From Ambrosia x helenae (lineage: Eukaryota > Streptophyta > Magnoliopsida > Asterales > Asteraceae): 64,000 nt of DNA. The notes below the pieces were generated by a model. The model was not told the DNA's origin. It searched no databases and saw only the letters and a program-made list of their open reading frames with translations. The DNA lies in assembly GCA_030844895.1 (NCBI GenBank), contig CM061233.1, positions 63,265,190 to 63,329,189 on the forward strand, read 5' to 3'. The position numbers and the translations under genes are program-made. Positions 34,913-47,207 of the stretch are shown here, piece after piece. How positions within the stretch are numbered: the stretch's first letter is position 1; each line of letters opens with the position of its first letter.

Positions 34913-35790
34913 TTAATGATTAGGTGGACATAGGTGTCCATGGAAATATCTTAAATATTATGATTGCAAATTTTCCAGGTGAAGATTTTATCCGGTTCGG
35001 AGGTTCATAAAGTCGATCCTGTAGCACTGGATAGGATTATCCAATCCGGATTTTTAAACGGTAAAAAATCTATATATCGGTTTTTAAAAACGAAATTAAT
35101 CAAATAATAAATATATAAAAAAATAAAAAATTAACATAAATTTGTTAAAAACATAGAAAAAACATAATGAATAAATATCTTAAACTCACTAGAATTTATA
35201 TTTGTAGATTTTTACAAGTAATATAACAAAATTTTATAAACAAAACAAATAAATAATATTTATACATGATAAACTCAGCAAAATCATATAAAAAGTAAGA
35301 AACCGAATTTTAAAATCCGGATTTAAACAAATCTGATGGGTTGAAAAAGTTTTTAATTCGAATTGGATCCGTCGGATCCTACCAGATTGTATCCGGTTTC
35401 CCAATCAGATCCGTTTCAGGTTATTTTTCATATCGATGTCAGATTCAGATTTTTTACACCTTTAACTGCAACTCGCTAGAATTGTCGTGCGTTAACATAA
35501 TTATGTTTTGCCATTGAAAAAACGACGCAATTATATATTTGCCTCTCACTTTATCGAGTATGTTGTCAAATTGTCATTTGTTGATGACTTGATGTTATCA
35601 ATTTCGAATAATAATACCCTAATATAGTCTCGTATTCAATACTAGACCCTGCAATAGCTTAAGAAAAAACATCTAGGGGATGAAAGAAAAATATAGAAAA
35701 TATGAAAATATACAACATTTTTCAGCGAATTATTTTTGTATATTTCTTCTATTTTTCTTAGATTGAGTTTGTAATTATTTCATACATTGC
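34913..35790. other. Spacer, possibly a decayed element
   Basis: No gene. The stretch 34972-35458 is bounded by AGGTGAAGATTTTATC and GATTTTTTACACCT-like ends and is rich in 'atccgg', which suggests a decayed hAT-like MITE. No target duplication was found. Confidence 0.3.
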
Positions 35791-35794
35791 GTCT

Positions 35795-36669
35795 AAGTGT
35801 GGGGATGGCCGATATCTGTTCATTGCTCGATCGATCTTCTCGCCCGTACTCAATCTTCATTCGGGCGAAAGCAATTTTAAAGAAAATCTTTTATGAAAAC
35901 GGCCATTCCAAGAGATTTAAATTCCAAGTTGGATTGAGTGTGAAAGTCAACGGGCGGCGATCTTAGCTATTCAATTCAGGCCCGCATGACTAGGATGTGG
36001 AAATACTTGAAGTCCACGTCCGCGCGCCTAAACGCGCATGGAAAAGCGAGTCAAGCTATCGACTCGTGCCAAAACGCATCTTCACAGGGGTATTCATGTC
36101 CTTAGCAACTTCATAATATCCGAAACGACTTCATAATATTTTAAATGTGCAGGGGCAATTTGGTCCTTTTTGATGTTTATACATAATAATTATTATTTTG
36201 TTAAGTTTATAGGGTGATTCGCGCATAAGGATTGATTGGGAAATCGCTTCGAAACCAAATGTATTTATACAAATGGAAGCGTCACAGAGGTACTTAGTCG
36301 TTTATGTTATAACTCGCAAAGTGCAGGAGGGGCAGAAACAAAATTGCAGCAGAAAATAGATCGTTTGGTACATAAAATAGCAGTAGAAAACAGATCAGAA
36401 GCCCGAATGGCCGTTTGGGGTGACCGAATGGGCGTTTGGGGGGTCTGATTCACAAAAAAATGCAGCAAAAACATCCGAACGGGCGTTCGGAATTTACGAA
36501 CGGCCGTTCACTTTGTAAAAACCCAAAATTTTGCAGGGGGCAATATGGTAAATTCAATCTTTTTAATAAAAAACCTAATGTTAGATACGATGCATCAGCC
36601 GTTCACTGTTGTGTTCCTTTTGTTCCTTGCACTTTGCCTATCTAAACACTAACATTCTCTTGCAAAATT
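35795..36669 (+). mobile_element. Athila-type element, left part (LTR-like, non-coding)
   Basis: Begins with a polypurine-like AAGTGTGGGGATGG (35795-35808) that recurs at 51167-51180. It carries the GAACGGCCGTTC palindrome (36498-36509) seen four more times in the right part. It ends at the AAATT target duplication of the Tekay-type element. LTR limits could not be fixed. Confidence 0.45.
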
Positions 36670-39227
36670 TGTGACACCCGGCATGTTCGGCTTAAACATA
36701 ATAGTAACATCTAAGTCTACCTTAGCGAGAAACGTTATAAACGAACTTAACTGGGTTAGCTAAGTCGGGTCAGATTAGGATTGTCCAGGGTTTAATGATC
36801 CGGAGGATCATTGGGAGTCATTTTGGGAATACACTAGTACCAGGTTCCGTTGTTGGTGACATTACATGAACTAATTAAGTATATGTGTAGATTATGAGTC
36901 GTGTGGTGGATTGTATACTTATACTTGCTTAAACGATGTACAAACGATTATACGTGCCTAAATATGCTAAATATAGACTATGGATGCATGCTTAGGTGTT
37001 AAGATGTGTTAGAATGCGTTAAACACGACAAACTGGAAATCTGGAAAAATGATATCTCAGGTTCGACCGTTCGAAGGGGGCGAACCTGGCCCCCAGTTTT
37101 CTAAAAAGTCACCTTCGACCAGACAAAGCCACCTTCGACCCATATGAAGGGTCGAACCTGGCTTTGTGTTTTGAAGATGTTACCTTCGACCATTTAAGCT
37201 CCACATTCGCCCATATGAAGGGGTCGAACCTGGACCTGGTATAAATACCATACTTAGTCATTTTTCATCATTTCACAAACCCTAAACGCCTCTAAACACT
37301 CTCTATCAACTATTATCATTGGGGAAGGAGTTTTTGAGCTTGTTTTTCATAACCTAACTCTCTAAATCATTACAAGTGAAGACCTAAGGTGTGTTCTTCA
37401 TTCCAAAACCTTTTTAAACAATTTTGACTTGTTTTCATTAAAACCCCAAGGGTCCAGATCTGATATCAACATGTTTTATGGGTAAAAACCTTCCTAATAT
37501 CTTTCTAAATAAAACCTATTCATAAACAATGAGTTTTTATACAAATTAACATGTGTTAATGTAGTATTATGCATTGTTTGATGATTACTTGTTGTATAGA
37601 TGATATGACAACAACCTAGGACTGTTATTAATGAGGAGTTATGATTGAAACATGTTACAATTGATTGTTGAAGGTGTTTTTGTCGTTTAAAGGAATTTGA
37701 GTTAGAATTAGGGCTTGTTTTTGATGGAAATGATAGAGTTATGATAGGGGGTTTCTTGTTCATGACGATTTGAGTATGTTAAGCTGATTATTGATTAATT
37801 CCAGAAAGTTTCCTAATTGGGTAATGATTTCATGCATGATGATGTGACATCTCCATAATTTACCATTTTAGGAAACTTGTAAAATGGATAGATTTTTGGG
37901 TAAAATCGGTAGGGTTTCGTAGGGATATGTTAATGATGGTTGACTGCTGTAACTCATGATGTTTCGTGATGTTTTCGGACGTTTTTGACGCGTTTTTGAG
38001 TAAAATAAACAGCAGGGTCGAACCTGGAGTACCTTCGACCAGTCGAACGGTCGAAGGTGGATCTCCAGGGTCGAACCTGGAAATTGAAGGGTCGAACGAA
38101 CTACCAAAGGGGCGAAGGAGGAAGAAAAGGGGCGAAGGTGGAAGTTTAAAGCCACCTTCGACCACTCAAAGCCACGTTCGGCCCTACGATAACAAAAATG
38201 AGATTTTTGATACAAACTAAGTGTTTTATGCTTGAACCTTGCGTGTAATCTGTGTGTACTTGATTAGTTAGGGTAATGGGTCACCAACGGGATGTCGGGT
38301 CGGTCTAGTGTGTCGGTTAAACATTTAAACACGTTTTAAAACATACTTGGTTATGATCTGGACAATCGGGGGCTAGATAACCTTATGGTTATTAGTCGGA
38401 GCACTTATGTGAACATTTTGATAGATCTCCGGTAGAGGGATTATCAAGGGCTAAACATCTTTACTTATATTTGAAGAACGCTACTTAAGGTGAGTTCACG
38501 GCCCCACTTTTACTGCTTTAACTTTTGGGGGAGAAAACATGCGCTAAACAGTTTTGGTAACATATGTCATACTATGGTTTTAACTTTATATTGCTATACG
38601 ATCTTTTGGAAAGTCCCGGGGGAAACCATGAATGTGCGGGTTTGCACAACGGGGGAAATGTGGATAGATCTATTGGGCGTGACCTGCCCCACTCGTCGGC
38701 TTGGAGGGCCGGGCGGGTGCATATTGTCTCGAACAGGAACATTATCGTGCTGAACATTACGGGCTGCTAAACATGCTAAACATTGCTAAACGTGTCCAGT
38801 AATGGTTTCCAATCGTAGTAGTAATAAAACATACGCCTAGCTAGCGTACTTGGTAACATTGATATAGTATGGACATGGTAACACTTGGGTAATATTTTTG
38901 AACAAACCTGTGAACTCACCAGCATTATATGTTGACATCTTTTTGGCATGTTTTTCTCAGGTCGCTAAGGTAGCAATGAACGGAACTAGGCGCACGGGTC
39001 TGCATTGGCGTCTAGATTTTAGTGCACGTTTTGTAATAAGTGTCTTGGATACTCGGGAACACTGTTTTGTAGAGATTAAATTCTTTAAATGCTTCCGCTT
39101 ATGAAATTTATGTTTTTGGGTCTACGTACTTCATATAGTGTCGTTTATTGTGACCGTTGACTTGGATCCTGGTTTGTCATGCGCCTCGCGGTAAAAACCC
39201 CGCAAGTGGTAATTTGAGGGTGCGACA
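36670..39227 (+). mobile_element. 5' LTR of the Tekay-type retrotransposon
   Basis: 2558 bp, TGTGACACCCGGCATG to GAGGGTGCGACA. Its partner 44650-47207 has the same length and differs by eye at two sites only (38372 G vs A; 38411 G vs A). The full element is flanked by AAATT (36665-36669 and 47208-47212). It contains two clusters of short 'ggtcgaacctgg'/'accttcgacc' repeats (37058-37232, 38013-38180). Short frames within it are not genes. Confidence 0.95.
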
Positions 39228-39230
39228 GAT

Positions 39231-39243
39231 TGGTATCAGAGCC
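39231..39243 (+). other. Primer-binding site of the Tekay-type element
   Basis: TGGTATCAGAGCC, complementary to initiator tRNA-Met, three bases after the LTR end. Confidence 0.92.
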
Positions 39244-39846
39244 AATGGTTATAGTGAACTAGGACTGCATTTAGAGTCTAGTCTATAGCCGAGTCGCACA
39301 CACACTAGACGGTCACATACTTGAGTCGGTCTGGAACATGTACTAACTTTGTCGGGGTGTCTTTACATCATCATCGCACTTCCCTGTTACATCATCCATC
39401 CTCACTCTTGCTTTATACACTCTTATTTTCTTCTTCGGGGTTTGAAGGAGAAGGAGTTGACTCGTTGGTTATTGCACGGCAGTGTCGTATATTGGGGTAG
39501 TCTTGCGTACTCTCGAGGTCTGTCCAGGATTCGGACATCTCCCTTCCGTGCCCCAATAGACGCACTTGCTTACACATTATCTTGCACACTTATGCTTGTG
39601 ATAGCATGATGCTAGATGCCGACATTCGGCGACTTGAGTTCAAGCTGAGGGAAAGCTTGGAGGATCATGTAGAGCAGTTTATCATTTCGGGTGCACACGA
39701 AATCATAAACTGAAATGCATGAGAATCCAAGTGGACTCTGAACTTGGATGCATAGTCCTGGATTGGATCTAGACGTAACTTTCCTAGCTACTAGTGGTTG
39801 ACACTAGCAGTGAATCTGAATCTCTCGATTTCTGATTTGTCAGATC

Positions 39847-41143
39847 ATGTCGGGCGCACGTGGTGGTGGACGTCGTGGTGGTGGCCGTGGCGGCGGTGGC
39901 CGTGGTGGCGGTCGTGGTAACATCAACATGACCCAAGCAGAGCTGAACAACTTGCTTCAACAGCAAGTGAACATAGCCTTGGCTGCTTTCCAGGCTGGGC
40001 ACAATGCTCTGGGTGGTAAGTTGGTTCTTACCTGCCTTGTTTCGTTCTTGGGTGTCATGTTTTCTTTGTGGTTTATCTTTGTGTCGTGTTTCAGGTGCTG
40101 CTGTCAACCCACCTCCACCTCAGTGTTCCTATAAGAAGTTTAGGGACTGCCAGCCCCATAACTTCGCAGGGACTGAAGGGGCAGTGGGACTGCTCCGATG
40201 GTTGGAGAAGGTTGAATCTGTTTTCCTGATGTGTAACTGTCCTGTTGAGGACCGGGTCAAGTATGCCACTGCGACATTTGAGGGTCCTGCTTTGTCATGG
40301 TGGAATGCTACTACGCAGAACATGGGCTTGGGGGAAGCTCATGCTATGCTTTGGGCGGATTTTGTTCGGCTATTGAAGAGCGAGTACTGTCCCAGGGAGG
40401 AAGTGCAGAAGTTGGAGCATGAAGTCTGGAACTACAAGATGGTGGGGTCTGAGATTGAGGAGTATACCGTGCGACGCAATGAGTTAGCGGTGTTGTGTCC
40501 TGACATGCACACACCTGAGTACCGTAGGATTGAGCATTACATCTCTGGGTTGGTGCCGGAGATTGCTGGGTTAGTAGCTGCTGGGAACCTACCCACACTG
40601 GCTGAGGTCGTTCGTTCTGCACACAAGATGACCAACATGAAGATTTTGGAGGGTGTTTTACCTCCCAAGGGTTCGACTGTGAAGGGTTCTGAAGGCAACA
40701 AGAGGAAATGGGAGAACGTGGGTAAGAGTGCAGTGCCGGCGCCGTCTCAACCGGCCAAGAAGTTTGAAGGATCTGGGTCGTCTTCTTCGCAGAAGACAGG
40801 TGGATACGTTGGGAAGCATCCCAAGTGTAACAAGTGTGGCTTTCACCATTCTGGGAATTGTGATCGGGCTCGTTGTCATCGGTGCCATCAGTTGGGGCAC
40901 CATGCTAAGGATTGCAAGGTGGCGCTCACCCCAACTCAGACTCCTGCGACTACTCCTGCTCCTGCTGCTCAGGGGACTCAGGGGAGGCAGGGGTGTTATA
41001 ACTGTGGTGACACGGGACACTTCAAGCGTGATTGTCCCAAACTGAAGCAGGGCGATAACGGGAGGGGCGGGAACGGTAACGGGAATGTCGGTGGAGGCAG
41101 GACTGCGCGTGCTTTCGTCATTGGGTCTGCAGAGGCTAGGTAG
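39847..41143 (+). CDS. Retrotransposon Gag of the Tekay-type element, apparently spliced
   Basis: Two coding blocks, 39847-40015 and 40095-41143. The first encodes a Gly/Arg-rich N-terminus (repeats of RGGG) and a short helix. It runs into a stop at 40134 unless a 79-bp stretch, 40016-40094 (G|GTAAGT ... TTTCAG|GT, T-rich), is removed. Removal joins it in frame to the capsid domain (hallmark ALSWWNA; CPREEVQKLEHEVWNYK) and two CX2CX4HX4C knuckles (CHRCHQLGHHAKDC, CYNCGDTGHFKRDC). The frame ends in TAG at 41141-41143, exactly at the Gag-protease boundary, and continues open afterwards in the same frame. A simple frameshift is an alternative, but the splice signals are strong. Confidence 0.85.
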
Positions 41144-44100
41144 GATCCAGACACAGTTACCGGTACGTTCCTTCTCAACGATCGCTATGTTTCTGTTTTA
41201 TTTAATTCTGGTGCCGATAAGAGCTTCGTATCGGTGGATGTTAGTCTATTGCTAGATGTAGTACCCACACCTTTAGAGGCTAAGTACTTAATAGAATTGG
41301 CTAACGGTAAGAACATCGAGGCGACTCATATCCTTAGGGAGTGTCACTTGGAACTGTCGGGTCTGTCATTCCCCATTGACCTTATGCCTGTACCTCTGGG
41401 TAGTTTCGATGTCGTTGTGGGCATGGATTGGTTATCGTTGTATCGCGCAGAGATTGTTTGCTTTGTCAAGGTTATTCGGATCCCTCTCCCCGATGGAGAG
41501 ATTCTTTCGGTCCACGGCGAGAAAAGCGGTGCTCCGCTGAGTATCATTTCCAGCATGAAAGCCCGTAAGTATCTTCGAAAGGGTTGTTCGGCCATTCTGG
41601 CACTTGTTAACGTTTCTACTGACGATGAGAAGAAGATCGAGGATATTCCGGTGGTTCGTGACTTTTCTGATGTGTTTCCTGATGATTTGTCTGGTCTTCC
41701 TCCCCATCGTCAGGTTGAGTTTGGTATTGATCTTGCTCCGGGCGCAGCTCCTATTGCCCGAGCTCCGTATCGTCTTGCACCTCCTGAGATGCAAGAGTTA
41801 TCCAGCCAGTTACATGAACTCTTGGAAAAGGGTTTCATTCGACCAAGCTCGTCCCCGTGGGGAGCTCCTATTTTGTTTGTGAAGAAGAAAGATGGGAGCC
41901 TTCGTATGTGTATTGATTACCGTGAACTGAACAAGGTGACCATCAAGAATCGTTATCCTCTTCCTCGCATTGATGATCTCTTTGACCAGCTTCAGGGCTC
42001 CAGCTACTACTCAAAGATTGACTTGCGGTCCGGTTATCACCAGTTGCGCGTCAGGGAGGCTGACATTCAGAAGACTGCTTTTCGCTCTCGTTATGGCCAT
42101 TTTGAGTTCTTGGTCATGCCTTTCGGTCTCACTAACGCACCGGCGGTGTTCATGGATTTGATGAACCGCGTTTGTAAACCGTACCTCGATAAGTTCGTCA
42201 TCGTGTTCATTGATGACATTCTGATTTATTCCAAGAACAAGGCAGATCATGAGGAACATCTGCGGTTGGTCTTGGAACTTTTGAGACGGGAGCAGTTGTA
42301 TGCTAAGTTCTCAAAGTGTGATTTTTGGTTGCGGGAAGTTCAATTCCTAGGGCATGTGGTGAATGAACTGGGAATTCATGTCGATCCGGCTAAGATCGAA
42401 GCTATTAAAGACTGGGAAGCACCAAAGACGCCATCTGAGGTGCGGCAATTCCTAGGTCTTGCAGGTTACTACCGGCGTTTTATCGAGGGATTTTCGAAGA
42501 TCGCTCAACCCCTCACCGCTCTCACCCAGAAGGATCGAAAGTTCGACTGGGACGAACCACAGGAATCAGCATTTCAGATGCTGAAGCTTAAACTTTGTTC
42601 TGCTCCTATCTTATCCTTACCCGAAGGAACGGATGATTTCGTTGTGTACTGTGATGCTTCGATTCGGGGTCTCGGTTGCGTGTTAATGCAACGTGGGAAG
42701 GTTATCGCTTATGCTTCTCGTCAACTCAAGGTTCACGAGAAGAACTATACTACTCACGACTTGGAGCTGGGTGCAGTAGTATTTGCGTTGAAAATCTGGA
42801 GACATTACTTGTACGGTACCAAGTGTGAAGTATACACCGATCACAAGAGTCTCCAGCATATTTTCGACCAGAAGGTGTTAAACATGCGGCAGCGTCGTTG
42901 GGTTGAACTCTTGAACGATTACGACTGTGCGATCAAGTACCATCCTGGCAAGGCAAACGTTGTGGCGGATGCCTTGAGCAGGAAGGAGTCGGCGAAGCCT
43001 CGGCGTGTCCGAGCCTTGCAGCTTACCATTCATTCCTCCTTGCCTGACCGGATCCGTTCGGCTCAGGTGGATGCCTTGAAGGAGGAAAACCTTAAGGCCG
43101 AAACGATGCACAGCGCCGACAAACACCTTGAGCTTAGGTCTGATGGCCTACACTACTTCGCTGGGCGTGTTTGGGTTCCTTTACTCGGGGGATTACGGGA
43201 GCTTGTCTTGGACGAGGCTCACAAATCCCGGTATTCTATTCATCCAGGCTCCGATAAGATGTATCAGGATCTGAAGATACTTTATTGGTGGCCGAACATG
43301 AAGGCCGATATAGCCTCCTATGTGAGCAAATGCTTGACCTGTGCTAAGGTCAAGGTGGAGTATCAGAAGCCGTCTGGTCTTCTACAGCAACCTGAGATTC
43401 CAGAATGGAAGTGGGAGCGGATCACGATGGATTTCGTCACCAAACTACCGAGATCACCAAGTGGTTGTGACATGATTTGGGTGATCGTCGACCGGTTGAC
43501 GAAATCAGCACACTTCATACCCATTAAGGAAACGGATGGACTCGAGCGGTTGGCTCGACTCTACCTTAAGGAGGTGGTTTCTCGGCACGGGGTGCCTGTT
43601 TCTATCATTTCTGATCGCGATTCCCGCTTTGCCTCGCGTTTCTGGAAGGCTCTTCATAAGGCCTTGGGTACTCAGTTGGATATGAGTACGGCTTATCATC
43701 CGCAAACTGACGGGCAGAGTGAGCGGACGATACAAACACTGGAGGACATGCTGCGGGCATGCGTCATTGATTTTGGCAAGGGTTGGGAGACTCACCTGCC
43801 GTTGGTGGAGTTCTCCTACAACAACAGCTACCACTCCAGTATCGGGGCAGCTCCGTTCGAAGCTCTGTATGGACGGAAATGCCGATCTCCCTTGTGTTGG
43901 GCCGAGGTGGGCTAGAGTCAGCTCACTGGCCCGGAACTGGTGTACGAAACTTCGGAGAAAATCGTACAGATCCGTAACCGTTTGCCAGCTGCGCGGGATC
44001 GTCAGAAGAGCTATGCCGATCGCCGTCGCAAACCACTAGAGTTCCAGGTTGGGGACAAGGTGCTTCTGAAAGTTTCACCATGGAAGGGCGTCATACGCTT

Positions 44101-44509
44101 TGGAAAGCGTGGCAAGCTTAACCCTCGATACGTCGGACCGTTCGCAATCCTGGAACGGATTGGACCGATGGCATACAGACTTGACTTACCGACGGAGCTC
44201 GGTAATGTTCACAACGTCTTCCATGTGTCTAACTTAAGGAAGTGTTTGGCTGACGAATCTCTTGTTGTACCACTGGAAGAGATCAAGGTAGATGATCGTC
44301 TTCGCATTGTGGAGGAACCCGTGGAGATTCTGGATTACAAGATTCGTAGCCTTCGGCGGAGTAAAATCCGCATCGTTAAAGTTCGTTGGAATTCGGATCG
44401 TGGACCGGAGTTCACGTGGGAACGAGAGGACCAGATGAAGGCTAAGTACCCTCATCTCTTTCCGAAGCGCGCGTTCGAGTCCAGGCATGTCACTGCTGAA
44501 GCAGAGTGA
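41144..44509 (+). pseudogene. Pol polyprotein of the Tekay-type element: PR-RT-RNaseH-IN-chromodomain
   Basis: In frame with gag. Protease: the catalytic triad position reads NSGA (about 41211-41222), with Asn in place of the usual Asp. RT: the FIDDIL catalytic motif is intact (about 42208-42225). RNase H: YCDAS and YTDHKSL are present. Integrase: HHCC zinc finger (HPGSDKMYQ... CLTCAKVK) and the D, D, E residues (in MDF, DRDSRF and SERTIQ). A TAG at 43913-43915 interrupts the C-terminal integrase; the same frame then runs to 44509, with the GKLNPRYVGPF segment and a C-terminal chromodomain (about 44290-44470, EFTWEREDQM). The chromodomain and layout place it in the Tekay/Del lineage of chromoviruses. 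The two stops and the protease change should block independent activity. Confidence 0.92.
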
Positions 44510-44530
44510 ATCTCGAGACGAGATTCCCTT

Positions 44531-44649
44531 TCAACGTGGGGATGATGTGACAACCGGTAACCTTTCTTTTCGTTTTCTTCCTTTTCGTCTTTTTCATTTT
44601 TGGGCTTCGTGCAATTTTCGGGACGAAAATTCTTTCAACGTGAGGATGA
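44531..44649 (+). other. Duplicated polypurine-tract/LTR-start junction
   Basis: The sequence TTTCAACGTGGGGATGATG followed by TGTGACAACCGG (44531-44562) is repeated 100 bp later as TTTCAACGTGAGGATGATG followed by TGTGACACCCGG (44631-44662). The second is the real PPT and 3' LTR start. The first looks like the start of a related but different LTR, kept as a vestige. Confidence 0.65.
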
Positions 44650-47207
44650 TGTGACACCCGGCATGTTCGGCTTAAACATAATAGTAACATCTAAGTCTAC
44701 CTTAGCGAGAAACGTTATAAACGAACTTAACTGGGTTAGCTAAGTCGGGTCAGATTAGGATTGTCCAGGGTTTAATGATCCGGAGGATCATTGGGAGTCA
44801 TTTTGGGAATACACTAGTACCAGGTTCCGTTGTTGGTGACATTACATGAACTAATTAAGTATATGTGTAGATTATGAGTCGTGTGGTGGATTGTATACTT
44901 ATACTTGCTTAAACGATGTACAAACGATTATACGTGCCTAAATATGCTAAATATAGACTATGGATGCATGCTTAGGTGTTAAGATGTGTTAGAATGCGTT
45001 AAACACGACAAACTGGAAATCTGGAAAAATGATATCTCAGGTTCGACCGTTCGAAGGGGGCGAACCTGGCCCCCAGTTTTCTAAAAAGTCACCTTCGACC
45101 AGACAAAGCCACCTTCGACCCATATGAAGGGTCGAACCTGGCTTTGTGTTTTGAAGATGTTACCTTCGACCATTTAAGCTCCACATTCGCCCATATGAAG
45201 GGGTCGAACCTGGACCTGGTATAAATACCATACTTAGTCATTTTTCATCATTTCACAAACCCTAAACGCCTCTAAACACTCTCTATCAACTATTATCATT
45301 GGGGAAGGAGTTTTTGAGCTTGTTTTTCATAACCTAACTCTCTAAATCATTACAAGTGAAGACCTAAGGTGTGTTCTTCATTCCAAAACCTTTTTAAACA
45401 ATTTTGACTTGTTTTCATTAAAACCCCAAGGGTCCAGATCTGATATCAACATGTTTTATGGGTAAAAACCTTCCTAATATCTTTCTAAATAAAACCTATT
45501 CATAAACAATGAGTTTTTATACAAATTAACATGTGTTAATGTAGTATTATGCATTGTTTGATGATTACTTGTTGTATAGATGATATGACAACAACCTAGG
45601 ACTGTTATTAATGAGGAGTTATGATTGAAACATGTTACAATTGATTGTTGAAGGTGTTTTTGTCGTTTAAAGGAATTTGAGTTAGAATTAGGGCTTGTTT
45701 TTGATGGAAATGATAGAGTTATGATAGGGGGTTTCTTGTTCATGACGATTTGAGTATGTTAAGCTGATTATTGATTAATTCCAGAAAGTTTCCTAATTGG
45801 GTAATGATTTCATGCATGATGATGTGACATCTCCATAATTTACCATTTTAGGAAACTTGTAAAATGGATAGATTTTTGGGTAAAATCGGTAGGGTTTCGT
45901 AGGGATATGTTAATGATGGTTGACTGCTGTAACTCATGATGTTTCGTGATGTTTTCGGACGTTTTTGACGCGTTTTTGAGTAAAATAAACAGCAGGGTCG
46001 AACCTGGAGTACCTTCGACCAGTCGAACGGTCGAAGGTGGATCTCCAGGGTCGAACCTGGAAATTGAAGGGTCGAACGAACTACCAAAGGGGCGAAGGAG
46101 GAAGAAAAGGGGCGAAGGTGGAAGTTTAAAGCCACCTTCGACCACTCAAAGCCACGTTCGGCCCTACGATAACAAAAATGAGATTTTTGATACAAACTAA
46201 GTGTTTTATGCTTGAACCTTGCGTGTAATCTGTGTGTACTTGATTAGTTAGGGTAATGGGTCACCAACGGGATGTCGGGTCGGTCTAGTGTGTCGGTTAA
46301 ACATTTAAACACGTTTTAAAACATACTTGGTTATGATCTGGACAATCGGGGACTAGATAACCTTATGGTTATTAGTCGGAGCACTTATGTAAACATTTTG
46401 ATAGATCTCCGGTAGAGGGATTATCAAGGGCTAAACATCTTTACTTATATTTGAAGAACGCTACTTAAGGTGAGTTCACGGCCCCACTTTTACTGCTTTA
46501 ACTTTTGGGGGAGAAAACATGCGCTAAACAGTTTTGGTAACATATGTCATACTATGGTTTTAACTTTATATTGCTATACGATCTTTTGGAAAGTCCCGGG
46601 GGAAACCATGAATGTGCGGGTTTGCACAACGGGGGAAATGTGGATAGATCTATTGGGCGTGACCTGCCCCACTCGTCGGCTTGGAGGGCCGGGCGGGTGC
46701 ATATTGTCTCGAACAGGAACATTATCGTGCTGAACATTACGGGCTGCTAAACATGCTAAACATTGCTAAACGTGTCCAGTAATGGTTTCCAATCGTAGTA
46801 GTAATAAAACATACGCCTAGCTAGCGTACTTGGTAACATTGATATAGTATGGACATGGTAACACTTGGGTAATATTTTTGAACAAACCTGTGAACTCACC
46901 AGCATTATATGTTGACATCTTTTTGGCATGTTTTTCTCAGGTCGCTAAGGTAGCAATGAACGGAACTAGGCGCACGGGTCTGCATTGGCGTCTAGATTTT
47001 AGTGCACGTTTTGTAATAAGTGTCTTGGATACTCGGGAACACTGTTTTGTAGAGATTAAATTCTTTAAATGCTTCCGCTTATGAAATTTATGTTTTTGGG
47101 TCTACGTACTTCATATAGTGTCGTTTATTGTGACCGTTGACTTGGATCCTGGTTTGTCATGCGCCTCGCGGTAAAAACCCCGCAAGTGGTAATTTGAGGG
47201 TGCGACA
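44650..47207 (+). mobile_element. 3' LTR of the Tekay-type retrotransposon
   Basis: 2558 bp, nearly identical to 36670-39227, followed by the AAATT target duplication at 47208-47212. All short frames inside repeat those of the 5' LTR. Confidence 0.95.

Noticed and set aside
37494..38753. Several frames of 60-115 codons repeated at 45474-46733
   Set aside because: They are inside the two identical LTRs of the Tekay-type element and are low-complexity or repeat-derived.
43913..43915. Programmed stop-codon readthrough in integrase
   Set aside because: It lies within the integrase C-terminal region where no regulated break is known, and sequence context is not of the readthrough type; decay is simpler.
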